DNA of 64,000 nt from Eurosta solidaginis (lineage: Eukaryota > Arthropoda > Insecta > Diptera > Tephritidae): NCBI RefSeq assembly GCF_040869045.1, contig NC_090319.1, positions 226,152,490 to 226,216,489 on the forward strand, in the 5' to 3' direction. Under the pieces are notes generated by a model. That model saw nothing but the letters and a program-made list of their open reading frames with translations. It was not told where the DNA came from and searched no databases. Position 1 is the stretch's first letter. Each line of letters begins with the position of its first letter. The translations under genes were made by a program, and so were the position numbers. Positions 21,400 to 33,069 of the stretch are shown here, in pieces.

Positions 21400-24110
21400 G
21401 ATGGTCTGGGTCACCCTGGTCCACATTTTGGTCGTTATCTCGAAAACGCCTTCACATATACAACTACCACCACTCCATTTTAAAACCCTCATTAATACCT
21501 TTAATTTGATACCCATATCGTACAAACACATTATAGGGTCACCCCTGGTCCACCTTTATGGCGATATCTCGAAAACGCGTCCACCTACAGAACTAAGGTC
21601 CACTTCCTTTTAAAATACTCATTATGACCTTTTGTTTGATGCCCATATTGTACAAACGCATTCTAGAATCAACCCTGGTCCACCTTTATAACGATATCTC
21701 GAAAAGGTGTCCACCTATAGAACTAAGGCCCACGCCCTTTTAAAATACTCATTAACACCTTTCATTTGATACCCATATCGTACAAATTCTAGAGTCACCC
21801 CTGGTCCACCTGTATGGCGATATCTCGAAATGGCGTCCACCTATAGAACTAAGGCCCTCGCCCTTTTAAAAAACTCATTAACAACTTTCATTTGATACCC
21901 ATATCGTACAAACAAATTCTAGAGTCGACCCTGGTCCACCTTTATGGCGATATCTCCAAAAGGTGTCCACCTATAGAACTAAGGCCCACGCCCTTTTAAA
22001 ATACTCATTAACACCTTTCATTTGATACCCATATCGTACAAATTCTAGAGTGACCCCTGGTCCACCTGTATGGCGATATCTCGAAAAGGCGTCCACCTAT
22101 AGAACTAAGGCCCACGCCCTTTTAAAAAAATCATTATCAACTTTCATTTGATACCCATATCGTACAAACAAATTCTAGAGTCACCCCAGGTCCACCTTTA
22201 TGGCGATATCTCCAAAAGGCGTCCACCTATAGAACTAAGGCCCACGCCCTTTTAAAATACTCATTAACACCTTTCATTTGATACCCATATCGTACAAACA
22301 AATTCTAGAGTCACCCCTGGTCCACCTGTATGGAGATATCTCGAAAAGTCGTCTACCTATAGAACTAAGGTCCACGCCCTTTTAAAAAAACTCATTAACA
22401 CCTTTCATTTGATACCCATATCGTACAAACAAATTCTAGAGTCACCCCTGGTCCACCTTTATGGCGATACCTCGAAAAGGCGGCCACTTATAGAACTAAG
22501 GCCCACTCACTTTTAAAATACTCATTAACACCTTTCATTTGATACCCATATCGTACAAACACATTATAGAGTCATCCCTAGTCCACCTGTATGGAGATAT
22601 CTCGAAAAGGTGTCCACCTATAGAACTAAGGCCCACTCACTTTTAAAATACTCATTAACACCTTTCATTTGATACCCATATCGTACAAACACATTATAGA
22701 GTCACCCCTGGTCCACCTTTATGGCAATATCTCGAAAAGGCGTCCACCCATAGAACTAAGGCCTACTCCCTTTTAAAATACCCATTAACACCTTTCGTTT
22801 GATACCCATTTTGTACAAACGCATTCTAGAGTCACCCCTGGTCCACCTTTATGGCGATATCTCGAAAATGCGTCCACCTATAGAACTAAGGCAAACTCCC
22901 TTTTAAAATACTCATTAACACCTTTCATTTGATACCTATATCGTACAAACAAATTCTAGAGTCACCCCTGGTCCACCTGTATGGAGATATCTCGAAAAGG
23001 CGTCCACCTATAGAAGTAAGGTCCACGCCCTTTTAAAAAACTCATTAACACCTTTCATTTGATACCCATATCGTACAAACAAATTCTAGTGTCACCCCTA
23101 GTCCACCTTTACGGCGATATCTCCAAAAGGCGTCCACCTATAGAACTAAGGCCCACTCCCTTTTAAAATAGTCATTATCACCTTTCGTTTGATACCCATA
23201 TTGTACGAACGCATTCTAGAGTCAACCCTGGTCCACCTTTATAACGATATCCCCAAAAGGCGTCCACCTATAGAACTAAGGCCCACTCCCTTTTAAAATA
23301 CTCATTAACACCTTTCATTTGATACCCATATCGTACAAAAAATTCTAGTGTCACCCCTAGTCCACCTTTATGGCGATATCTCGAAAAGGCGTCCACCCAT
23401 AGAACTAAGGCCCACTCCCTTTTAAAATACTCATTAATACCTTTCGTTTGATACCCATATTGTACAAACGCATTCTGGAGTCACCCCTGTTCCACCTTTA
23501 TGGCGATATCTGGAAAAGGCGTCCACCTATAGAACTAAGGCAAACTCCCTTTTAAAATACTCATTAACACCTTTCATTTGATACCCATATCGTACAAACA
23601 AATTCTAGAGTCACCCCTGGTTCACCTGTATGGAGATATCTCGAAAAGGCGTCCACCTATAGAACTAAGGCCCACGCCCTTTTAAAAAACTAATTAACAC
23701 CTTTCATTTGATACCCATATCGTACAAACAAATTCTAGTGTCACCCCTGGTCCACCTTTATAACGATATCTCGAAAAGGCGTCCACCTATAGAACTAAGG
23801 CCCTCGCCTTTTAAAATACTCATTAACACCTTTCATTTGATACCCATATCGTACAAACAAATACTAGAGTCACCCCTGGTCCACCTCTATGGCGATATCT
23901 CGAAAAGGCGTCCACCTATAGAACTAAGGCCCACTCCCTTTTAAAATACTCATTAACACCTTTCATTCGATACCCATATCGTACAAACAAATTCTAGAGT
24001 CAGCCCTGGTCCACCTTTATGGCGATATCCCTAAATGGAGTCCATCTATAGAACTATGGCCCACTCCCTCTTAAAATACTCTTTAATACCTTCCATTTGA
24101 TACACTTGTC
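21400..24110 (+). repeat. Tandem array of ~20 units, 130-bp period, with higher-order structure
   Basis: GATACCCATATCGTACAAAC recurs at about 21508, 21639, 21768, 21893, 22023, 22149, 22279, 22411, 22541 and then every 130 bp to 24099. Units share CACCCCTGGTCCACC, GCGATATCTCGAAAA and CACCTATAGAACTAAGG. Unit variants repeat as a dimer (units 3-4 and 5-6, both starting with a 4-bp deletion) and as a five-unit block (units 10-14 and 15-19). Open frames through the array come from its length and the absence of stops and are not genes. Confidence 0.9.
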
Positions 24111-24227
24111 AATCTGCGGTTACCCTAGGTTTATTTTCCTACATGGTGATTTTCCTTATTTTGTCTCCATAGCTCTCAACTGAGTATGTAATGTTCGGTT
24201 ACACCCGAACTTAGCCTTCCTTACTTG

Positions 24228-24900
24228 TTTATTATATTATTAAATTCGTTCGCGTGAGTGAAAATTCGTAAAAACTTGAACAAAATGTTACTAACTTTGG
24301 AAAAATCCTGTTCGTTCAAACAAAACTTTTGCAACAGGAGGGCGCAATTTTGCATTTCGCTTGGAGGGGAAGTTGCAAAATTATACCCGATAAATAGGTG
24401 TCACGGTATCTCATAATTTTTTGCACAGTAAATTCAAAAAAGGGTTTTTCGTTTTGTATTGATAACTGAAAAACTAGTTTTTTGTTGTTTTCCCATTTTG
24501 TGCGTTTTTTCGATTTGGTGGTTTTCTTATTTTAGTATTTTTTTTTTAAACAACTGGCACCATCTTCATAAGTACAAAGCAGAGAGCGCAGTGAGCGTAA
24601 AATTCTCTCTGAAATTTGCTCATGTATTGACTGTTGATCGCTGTTGAAACGACCAGTGAGATCAATTGTGTTAACAAAAAAATAAGTTAGATTGACTAGG
24701 AATCTGTCAATTTTACAGAATTTTGTTAACTTAAGAGCGACAATTTCTCTTCTGTTGAAATGAATAAACTAATTTGTTCGTTTGACAAAGAACTCGGTTG
24801 AATTAACCGTAATTCGATCAATTTCACCGATTCTCCGTTAAGTCATGAACAACAGAAACGATTTTTTGATTTTACTAGCACCATTTCTTTCAGTGTACTC
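24228..24900. other. AT-rich spacer, no gene seen
   Basis: This lies between the end of the DINE-like element and the truncated end of BEL-A'. Short open frames are hydrophobic or low complexity and show no recognised domain. Confidence 0.6.
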
Positions 24901-25197
24901 GCTACATATGTCCTAATTCAAGGTATTCCTTAACGACATTGTCGTATTCTTCTTTTAACGAAGGGGTTTTTAAAAATCTTGTTTCGTTGCGATAAAATTG
25001 CTGCAACGCGATTGGCCGAGATGCACCTAATTTTAAATGGGATAAACATTTTAAACGGCAACGACACGACATATCTTTCATCCGGGTGTCGTATAGTCGT
25101 CTTCGAGTGCAGTTCTTCAAAAGATAAATCTTCCGATGACTGATGATTCTTTTTGGGTATTTCTTCTAGCTCCCAGAATTTACGAAGCTGACTATCT
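24901..25197 (-). pseudogene. BEL-A' RT N-terminal fragment
   Basis: The minus-strand reading contains KLGASRPIALQQFYRNETR and SLKEEYDNVVKEYLELGHM, blocks that follow the protease domain in BEL-A (7587-7710). It breaks off at 24901 and is bounded on the other side by the RTE target duplication GACTATCT (25190-25197). A frameshift in the segment before KLGAS is visible. Confidence 0.8.
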
Positions 25198-27958
25198 ATC
25201 GTGGTGGGAGAGAGACTTTGTCGCCAAGAGACTTTGTCGCCAAGTGCTGGCGTTCACACCTGTGGACGAGCGTCTCGCCGCTATTCGAATAAAAGCAAAA
25301 TTTTTTTAATATATCATTCATCTGCGCCCATGCGCCGACAGAGGAGAAAGACGATGAGGTGAAAGACACTTTTTATGAACAATTAGAACGCACATACGAG
25401 CACTGCCCCCGTCATGATATAAAAGTCGTGCTTGGCGACTTTAACGCCAGGGTGGGCAAAGAAGGTGTTTTTGGCCCTACAGTCGGAAAGTTCAGCCTAC
25501 ACAATGAAACTTCTCCTAACGGACTGAGGCTGATTGACTTTGCCGGTGCTCGAAACATGGTCATATCAAGCACGAGGTTCATGCATAAAAAGATACATCA
25601 AGCTACATGGCTGTCTCCTGATCGAAATACTCGCAATCAGATCGATCACGTTGTGATAGACGGACGGCATGCCTCCAGTGTTTTAGATGTGCGAACGATC
25701 CGAGGACCTAACATCGATTCGGACCATTATCTCGTTGCAGCCAAAATACGCACCCGCCTCAACGCGGCTAAAAACAAGGAACAAAAAACACAAGGAAAGC
25801 TAGACGTCGAAAAGCTTCAATCACAACAGACTGCCAATGATTTCGCAACTCGACTCTCACACCTGCTCTCTGAGGGCACAACTCATCCTGAAGGAATACA
25901 GGAGCAGTGGGAGCATATCTCCAAAGCACTTCATACTGCCGCCGAGGAAAAAATTGGTTACCGGCGGCCACGAAAAAACAACTGGTATGATGAAGAATGC
26001 CGCGTTGCAACCGAAAGAAAAGACGCTGCCTACAGGGCTACGTTAAAAGCGAGCGCGACAAGAGGAGTGTGTGAACGCTATCGTGAGTTGAAAAGGGAAG
26101 CGAGACGCCTTTTCAGGAAGAAAAAAGCAGAAGCAGAAAGGCGTGAGTGCGAGGAGCTTGAGCTGCTAGCCACCAGGAATAACGCCCGAAAAGTCTACCA
26201 AAAAATACGGCGACAGACGGAAGGTTTTAAGACCGGGGCAAACTCCTGTAGGAATGAAAACGGCGACCTTGTAACTGATGTCCAGAGAGTGCTTAGATTA
26301 TGGAGGGAACACTTCTCTGCTCTCCTAAATGGAGGCAGCAATTCACCGCGCAGAGATGAAGAACCCGATCCCGCAATCGATGATGATGGAATATATGTCC
26401 CCCCGCCCGATTATGACGAAGTTAGAATAGCAATAACCAGATTGAAAAACAAGAAGGCCGTGGGCGCTGATGGATTGCCTGCGGAGCTATTCAAGTTCGG
26501 CGGCGAGGAGTTGGTAAGGCGCATGCAGCAGCTTCTTAGCAAAATATGGGCGGACGAAAGCATGCCCGACGGTTGGAATCTAAGTGTTCTTTGCCCAGTC
26601 CACAAGAAGGGGGATACTGCAAAATGCACCAACTATCGTGGAATCAGCCTTCTTAATATCGCATATACGGTCCTTTCAAGTGTATTGTGCGAAAGATTGA
26701 AGCCCACCGTGAACCGGCTGATTGGACCTTATCAGTGCGGCTTCAGACCTGGTAAATCTACCATCGACCAGATTTTCACAATGCGCCAAATCTTGGAAAA
26801 AACTCGTGAAAAGAGAATCGACACACATCACCTCTTCGTCGACTTTAAAGCCGCCTTCGACAGCACGAAAAGGAGCTGCCTATATGCCGCTATGTCTGAA
26901 TTTGGTTTCCCCGCAAAACTTATACGGCCGTGCAAAATGACGTTGAGCAACACCATCAGCTCAGTCAGAATTGGGAAGGACCTCTCCGAGCCGTTCGAAA
27001 CTAAACGAGGTTTCAGACAGGGTGACCCCCTATCGTGCGATTTCTTTAATTTGATGCTGGAGAAAATTATACTAGCTGCAGAACTTAACCGCACTGGAAC
27101 AATATACTATAAAAGCGTGCAATTACTGGCATATGCTGATGACATTGATATCATCGGCCTAAACACCCGCGCTGTTAGTTCTGCTTACTCCAAGCTGGAA
27201 AAAGAAGCGGTAAAGATGGGTTTGATGGTGAATGAGGACAAAACGAAGTACCTGCTGTCATCGAGCAAAGAGTCAGCGCATATGCGCCTTGGCAACCACG
27301 CTACTGTTGGCAGCCATAATTTCGAAATAGTAAAAGACTTCGTTTATTTGGGAACCAGCATCAACACTAGCAACAACATCAGCACTGAAATCCAGCGAAG
27401 AATCAATCTTGCCAATAAATGCTACTTTGGACTAGGTAGCCAATTGAAAAGTAAAGTCCTCTCTCGGCGAACGAAAATCATACTCTACAAGTCACTTATC
27501 GTACCCGTCCTGCTATATGGGGCAGAAGCATGGACCATGACAACAGCAGATGAAGCGGCTTTGGGAGTGTTCGAGAGAAAAGTTCTTCGAAAGATTTATG
27601 GACCTCTACGCGTTGGCGATGGCGAGTACCGAAGAAGATTTAATGATGAGCTGTACGAGCTATACGCAGACATCAACATAGTCCAGCGAATTAAAACGCA
27701 GCGGCTGCGCTGGCTAGGCCATGTTATGCGAATGAAAGATGATGCTCCGGCCTAGAAAGTGTTTCTATCGGAACCCGCCTATGGAAGCAGAGGTAGAGGG
27801 CGGCCCCCACTCCGTTGGAAGGACCAGGTGGAAAACGATTTAAACTCCCTTGGTGTGACCAATTGGCGCCGGTTGGCGGAGCGAAGGAGCGACTGGCGCG
27901 CCTTGTTGGACGGCCATAACCGTTTAGACGGTTAAGCGCCAATTAAGTAAGTAAGTAA
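25198..27958 (+). mobile_element. RTE-clade non-LTR retrotransposon
   Basis: The 8-bp sequence GACTATCT flanks the unit at 25190-25197 and 27959-27966. The 2.76-kb insert encodes most of an AP-endonuclease and a complete RT, and ends just after the coding region in AATTAAGTAAGTAAGTAA. A very short 3' UTR with a simple tail is typical of RTE. The 5' end is truncated within the endonuclease. It lies in opposite orientation to its host, BEL-A'. Confidence 0.9.
25246..27934 (+). pseudogene. RTE endonuclease-reverse transcriptase polyprotein
   Basis: An N-terminal piece (VLAFTPVDERLAAIRIKAKFF) is joined by a frameshift in a T-run near 25303 to the frame open from 25359. Endonuclease blocks: HDIKVVLGDFNARVGKEG, LIDFAGARNMVISSTRF, NQIDHVVIDGRH and SDHYLVAAK. 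RT blocks: KAVGADGLPAELF, NYRGISLLNIAYTVLSSVL, YQCGFRPGKSTIDQIF, HHLFVDFKAAFD, GFRQGDPLSCDFFNLMLE and LLAYADDIDIIGL, so the catalytic Asp pair is present. The first part of the endonuclease is missing. A TAG at 27753-27755 replaces a Lys codon; the frame otherwise runs to about 27934. Apart from these lesions the 798-residue frame is intact, so the copy is recent. Confidence 0.88.
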
Positions 27959-27966
27959 GACTATCT

Positions 27967-28434
27967 AAATTAATATCTTCTCCTATCGAGACTTTGTTAG
28001 CAAAGCAAGAGATATGTGCAGTGTCCGATGCCCTAGTGACAATCCATCCGAACACGGTCTCTTGAGATAAAATATTTTTATGAAGACTACGTTTCACGCC
28101 ATCTAACATAACATTAGGGTATAAATCTCCCCCGATCAGAACATCTATGTGGCCGCTTTGTAAAAACTTTGGATCTGCTAAAGGTACTTTTGGCAGTTGG
28201 TCGCGAACTGTTTCATCGATTGAAGCCGATGGCAAATTACCTGTAGTTTGAGGTAATAGGAATGCCGTGGCTTCTATGAAGAGGTTTGGATCACGGGGTG
28301 AGCCCAAAACAAACGAGCACCTTTTTGCGGAATTGTTGAAAACTTTTTGGTATAACCCCGAAATAACCGCGTTTGTTTTTGAGAAAGGAAGCTTAATAAG
28401 TTTTCGCAGTCGGTCAGAAATAAACGACGCTTCA
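27967..28434 (-). pseudogene. BEL-A' protease-domain fragment
   Basis: The minus-strand reading contains EASFISDRLRKLIKLPFSK, LGSPRDPNLFIEA, LADPKFLQSGHIDVLIGGD and LSQETVFGWIV, the DUF1758-type retropepsin region of BEL-A. The segment with the catalytic Asp was lost at the CR1 junction. It abuts the RTE duplication at 27959-27966. Confidence 0.85.
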
Positions 28435-28439
28435 AACTT

Positions 28440-29045
28440 CGCGCCCAAACTTCGGTGCAATGTGAAAATTGCAGAGAAATTTACCATATGAGTTGTGTTG
28501 TTGGTAGCTTGTCTGCCGACCTAAACTATCTAAACAATGCTGACAATATTTACATTTGTGGTTTGTGTGCTCCATCTCAACAAGACGAGTATATTACTTC
28601 ACATAACTCTTCTTTACAACAACAACAAGCTACTCTAGTGCAAATGCCTTATCCGCTATCAGCTAATGACAATTTTGCTTCACATAACTCTTCGTTACAA
28701 CAACAACAAGCTACTCTAGTGCAAATGCCTAATCCGCTAACTGCTAATGAAAATTTTGCTGAGTTGAAAATTTTTAACTCTCAGTTGCTTTCTGCTATGA
28801 CTGTTTTGCATAAAGATAATGAGGGCTTACGAGAAAAAAAAAACAGATTCTATTCAAGCTGAGGTTCGTGACTTGCATTGTAAGCTCATTGAGAACAATT
28901 CTATTTTGTCTCATTTGCTCACGAAATTTGAGAAATTGTGCTGTATGAACAGCAACTTGTCTACATCAATGCAGTCAGCTTCTTCGTGCGTTTCAACAGT
29001 CGCTAGTGGCTTGCTTATTTCAAATAAACTGGGAGGAGCTACTTG
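28440..29045 (+). pseudogene. CR1-like ORF1 with PHD-type finger and 27-residue tandem repeat
   Basis: The reading starts inside a finger (VQCENCREIYHMSCV...ICGLCAP, about 28452-28575). It continues with a tandem pair of 27-residue units (SHNSSLQQQQATLVQMP..., 28598-28678 and 28679-28759). A frameshift in an A-run near 28838 leads into a coiled-coil-like stretch (EVRDLHCKLIENNSILSHLL). The frame ends near 29045. The N-terminus is missing. PHD-bearing ORF1 proteins are known in CR1-type LINEs. Confidence 0.65.
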
Positions 29046-30881
29046 AGGGACTTGATACCGCTAATAGCTTCCGCACTTTCAAAACTATTTTATGCAACCA
29101 CTGCTTGGATTGGATCCCGGTTAAAAGAAAAAGATCCTATAAATTGCCATGGTATTCAAGGGACTTAAATAAATTGAAGAATCTTAGGATCAAATACTTT
29201 AAAATATTCAAAAACACGAAGAATCATTTGTTTTTTACTTAATACAAGTTTTATCTTAGGAGTTTCAACAATTTGTATAAGTATCTATACACCAATTACA
29301 TTCGTAACATTAAGTCGAACATTAAATCGAACCCGAAATCCTTCTGGAATTATATAAATTCAAAAAAATGCTGCGCCAGTGTCCCAACAGGTGTTTTTCT
29401 CGATGACAATTCTGCGAATCCTCCAACTGAAATATCTAATTTATTTGCCGAGTTTTTCAAATCGAATTGAACCAGAAGATAATAGTAATCAAATATTTGA
29501 ACTTCCGAAGAGTCAGGACTGTGCTGTTAACTTTGGATCGCTATGTCTCTCTTCTGAGGATATTAGTAAAGCCATTAATAAATTAAAGTCCTCCTATCGG
29601 TCTGATGCTGATGGCTTGTGCCCTATAGTGCTAAAGTGCTGTCCAGCTTTAATTTATCCGTTAAGGCTGATCTTCAATAAATCCTTGTCTTCTGGGACGT
29701 TCATTAATGATTGGAAAATAACTTCCATTACCCCAGCCTTTAAAAGTGGTAACAAGAACGATGTCCGCAACTACAGGCCCATATCCAAGCTGTCTACTAT
29801 TTCCAAGATTGTTGAGCATGCCGTCAATGCAAAGCTAAGTTTTGCTGTTAAATCTCTCATTTCTCCCTATCAACATGGGTTTGTCGCTGGCAGGTCAACT
29901 GTTTCTAATCTTGCTGTCTTTAGTGAATATTGTATAGAGTCATTTTCTGCTGGGTTTCAAGTGGATTGCATCTACACAGATTTCTCTAAAGCTTTTGATA
30001 GAGTTTTTCATAGAGTTTTACTAGGAAAATTAGCTTCTCTTGGCTTTAATTCCTCGTTTCTGCTATGGATTGCCTCTTATTTATTTAACAGGCAATGTGT
30101 TGTTAATATTGATGGTGTATCCTGCAGGCCTTTTGTTGCCACTTCTGGTGTACCTCAGGGTAGTATATTGGGACCGTTATTTTTTATTCTTTTTATCAAC
30201 GACATTAGTAGTTGCTTCTCGTTCGCCAAGTGTTTGCTTTACGCTGATGACCTGAAGCTATTCTCAGCAATTAAGGGGCCAGATGATGCCTCAAGATTAC
30301 AAAATGACATTAACAAACTCTACCGCTGGTGCGAGGAATCTCATCTTTCCTTGAACCCAGCCAAATGTTTCCACATAACTTATGCGAAAACAACTAGTAC
30401 ACTAGATACGATTTATAGAATTTCAAATTGTGAGCTTCAGTGTGTTAATGAGATTAAAGATCTTAGTATTATCTTTGAATGTAAGTTCTCGTTTAATAAT
30501 CACGTAAACTATATAACTGCTAAATCATATTCTATGCTTGGTTTCGTTAGGCGTAATACTATAAAATTCTCAGATCCCTATACGATCAAGTTATTATTCA
30601 CGGCCTTTGTTAGGTCGCGTTTAGAATATGCAGTTTTTATTTGGAGGCCAAGCCAGCAGACAGCTGTAAATAGAATAGAGCGTATACAGAAGATCTTTCT
30701 TAAATATGCTCTTCGACCTTTAAACTTCTCAGAACACATGCCTCCTTATTCTTCTCGTCTCTTGCTATTAAACCTTAAGACCTTGTTGGATCGTAGATCT
30801 ATTATCTGCTTAATTTTCGCGTATAACATTATTAATGGGTTTATTGACTGGAGCGTGCTATGCGTGAGTTTAACTCACTGA
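29018..30881 (+). pseudogene. CR1-like ORF2 reverse transcriptase
   Basis: A linker region (WEELLEGLDTANSFRTF, WYSRDLNKLKNLRIKYFKIF) is broken by stops near 29240 and 29468. The frame 29379-30881 then carries RT blocks: SDADGLCPIVLKCC, NDVRNYRPISKLSTISKI, YQHGFVAGRSTVSNL, IYTDFSKAFDRVFH, GVPQGSILGPLFFILFIND and LLYADDLKLFSA with the catalytic Asp pair, then LNPAKCFHITY and a thumb region. The endonuclease that should precede the linker is absent, so the copy cannot nick targets itself. The RT frame is otherwise long and open. Confidence 0.8.
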
Positions 30882-31059
30882 GCGTTACAGTTTCCTTGAA
30901 TTTTTCACTACCAAGGTTTAAATTTTTAATTATTTTAAACTCTGCATTTTAAGTTCTCCGGTCCATATATGTATACAAGTTTCATACTTTTAGCTCAATA
31001 TTGAATTTAAGAACTATTTAATATATTTAGTCTGTAAGGATTTATTCTATTGACTGCAA

Positions 31060-31082
31060 ATAAATGAAATGAAATGAAATGA
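31060..31082 (+). repeat. (ATGAA)n LINE tail
   Basis: ATAAATGAAATGAAATGAAATGA ends the CR1-like element. A short tandem tail rather than poly(A) fits CR1-group LINEs. Confidence 0.7.
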
Positions 31083-32301
31083 AGTGCTTGCGCCGCGGTT
31101 CCAGCTGTGGCTTCTTTAGAGGGTTGCGCGTTGGAAGACACTCTATGAAGTAGATGTGGTGTCTACTCTTGCACGTAGTGCAGCAATATTTACTTTTACA
31201 GTCCTTTATGGAATGGCCTTTCGTAAGGCAATTTAGACAGCAGTTGTGTTTTTTATTGCCGCGAACCTATCGTCTCCGGAAAGGGAGAGGAATTTGGTGC
31301 ATAATCGGAGAGGATGGTGTTGCTTCAGACATAAAACGCAGTTTGAATTTGAAACTTTAGTAGCAAGAGCTACTTTCTTTTGGCCCGCGTTGTAGGTCGA
31401 ATGTGCAGATGATTTTTGAAGGGTGTTGTAGAACATTGTACATATATTATTGATTCCGTTGCGTGAGGAATGCGTCCATTTGACTCCATCTGGGTAAGGC
31501 CGCTTTGTCTTCTAAAGATTGTTCCCATAAACCGCGCGTTGCTTCCGGTAAGTGATTAGAACAATGGAAATTAAAATTGGATCCCAATTTTCACCTTGAC
31601 ATCGTACATTTCAAGGGCTGATAAGCATCAATTAATGCTCCGTGAAGTTCCTTTAACGCTTTTGCACTTTCAGTCGGAATGACTGGAAGGGCGAAAAGTG
31701 CCTTTAGAAGGTTGTTGACCAGCACCCGTTTGTTTTCGTACGACGCTTTCAGATTCGACCACGCCATGTGGAAGCCTTGATTGGTTAACGGGGCTTTCGC
31801 GACGATTTCCTTTGCTTCACCACTTGTTTTCTGAAGCAAAAAATAAAGTTTTTCGACGTCATCTAGTCGCCAATTCTTAATATCAATCGCAGTGAATAGA
31901 TAGCGGAAGGATGGCCAAGAGACATAATCACCATGGAATATTTCCGTATCACATGGCGGTAAACTCAGACTACTGGATTGGGTGGTTACTTGGGCAGGGG
32001 CTATGACCCGAGCAACGCTTGCTTCGGCCTTTTGAATGTATTCGCTAATGCGCAAAAGGCAGGATATATAATCCTTAAGAGTTGTTGACTGCTTTGCCTT
32101 AACCGATTCTACTTCCTCGTCATTCTTCAGGGATTGTAGGCATTTTTCATACGGCAACTTGGTGTTCGACCACGAATCGATTACTTCCTGTTTTAAAAGT
32201 TCTAGAGATGTTTTTGAATTTTCTTTAAAAAATGCGTCGTCGAATTGCGCGTTGAATCCAACAACTTGGTCTGAGCACCTGGTAAAATAACTTAAAGCCA
32301 T
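31083..32301 (-). pseudogene. BEL-A' gag
   Basis: The minus-strand ATG at 32301 opens a 236-residue frame closely matching BEL-A Gag: MALSYFTRCSDQVVGF, LPPCDTEIFHGDYVSWPSF and YENKRVLVN. It stops near 31591 and resumes in other frames with the nucleocapsid region (CVLCLKQHHPLRLC near 31320). Homology runs to the gag-protease junction at 31083, where the CR1-like LINE begins. Divergence from BEL-A is modest and the breaks lie at different sites, so the two copies decayed independently. Confidence 0.85.
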
Positions 32302-33055
32302 ATCTATTGTTCGCTCTGTATGCCGAAAATTAAAAACGATCGAATAAAATATGACGAATATTGGAATGTACCCAAATGCTAAAAACCATCAAAGGGAATG
32401 ATAAGCGCTACCAATTAAATATAAATTTAAAAAAATTTCTCGAATTTAATTCAGTTAATTTTTGAAAAATTTCCTACGGGGTCAAGGTAAAAATTTCTTA
32501 CTGGGCTGTATGTTCCTACAAATGTGCCTTGTATGTATATGTACGGTATGGCAAAGTAGAAAAGAGGCAAAGTCAACAACTCAGTGATCACAATTAAACT
32601 TACGTGTAATGAGAACAATAAGAAAAAATGAAGGGCGAAACAAAAATTTATATGTGTGTCCCGAATTTACCAATGCTTGGATTTTTATATGAGGAGACCG
32701 TGAAAAGGGGGAGGAAGAACGCGAATTTGATGAGATTGTATGTCGGTCAAATCTCAAATGAGCTAAAAACGCGAAATATTAAACGATATTCTCTCCGTTC
32801 GAGAGATTAGAATTGGAGTTCGGTGTATAAATTAATATGTATGTACGTATGTGGGCGTATGTGGGTGAGTAGAAGACGAGAAAATCAATGCTATACCAAA
32901 GTAATGCTATCGAAAAGCCAACGGAAAAAGCGCGAACTATTTCGAAATAACAGATATCTCCGTTTGTATTTTTTAAATACCCACCCCCAATATTGATTAA
33001 TTTTTACGAAAAAGGGCAGATGAATATGGTCAAGATAAATGGTTGCACCAAACGC
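32302..33055 (-). other. BEL-A' leader, truncated
   Basis: In reverse complement this matches BEL-A leader sequence from about 4740 to 5555. Similarity ends near the ATTCGCGTTT block at about 33048, next to the ATAT target site of Gyp-C. Short open frames inside are not genes. Confidence 0.7.
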
Positions 33056-33069
33056 GAATATCTATATAT

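Larger units (their letters stand above)
19190..24227 (+). mobile_element. DINE-1/Helentron-like non-autonomous element with internal satellite
   Basis: No LTRs or terminal inverted repeats are seen. The 5' region (19202-19223, TTATACTTAGTTGAGCAGAG...) is inverted relative to 24171-24192 near the 3' end (AGCTCTCAACTGAGTATGTA). A GTTCGG-TTACAC-CCGAAC hairpin follows at 24193-24210 and the unit ends in TTACTTG. Subterminal inverted repeats, a 3' hairpin and a central tandem array are hallmarks of DINE-1/Helentrons. Recurring GGGCGTGG...CCGCCCAC blocks are part of the element. It contains no transposase and is interrupted by an RTE copy. The 5' boundary is approximate. From memory, very similar repeats are abundant in tephritid genomes; unverified. 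Confidence 0.7.
28435..31082 (+). mobile_element. CR1-like non-LTR retrotransposon, endonuclease deleted
   Basis: An ORF1 with a PHD-type finger and an ORF2 with a CR1/jockey-type RT are followed by a short 3' UTR ending in an (ATGAA)n simple repeat at 31060-31082. The AP-endonuclease between ORF1 and RT is absent. The LINE is inserted in BEL-A' between gag and protease. I could not find a clean target duplication, and some BEL sequence is missing at the site. Clade assignment is tentative. Confidence 0.75.
24901..33055 (-). mobile_element. BEL-A' : truncated minus-strand BEL/Pao copy carrying two LINE insertions
   Basis: Segments 31083-33055, 27967-28434 and 24901-25197, read on the minus strand in that order, match leader-gag, protease and RT N-terminus of BEL-A. 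They are separated by a CR1-like LINE and an RTE. About 165 bp at the gag-protease junction is missing at the CR1 insertion. The copy stops at 24901 in the early RT and at about 33055 in the leader, so it lacks both LTRs, RNase H and integrase. Confidence 0.82.

Noticed and set aside
23708..23944. Open frame across tandem repeats (also 21398-21613)
   Set aside because: It is produced by repeated 130-bp units that lack stops in one frame. There is no domain and no start context, and the frame breaks wherever a unit length differs from 130.
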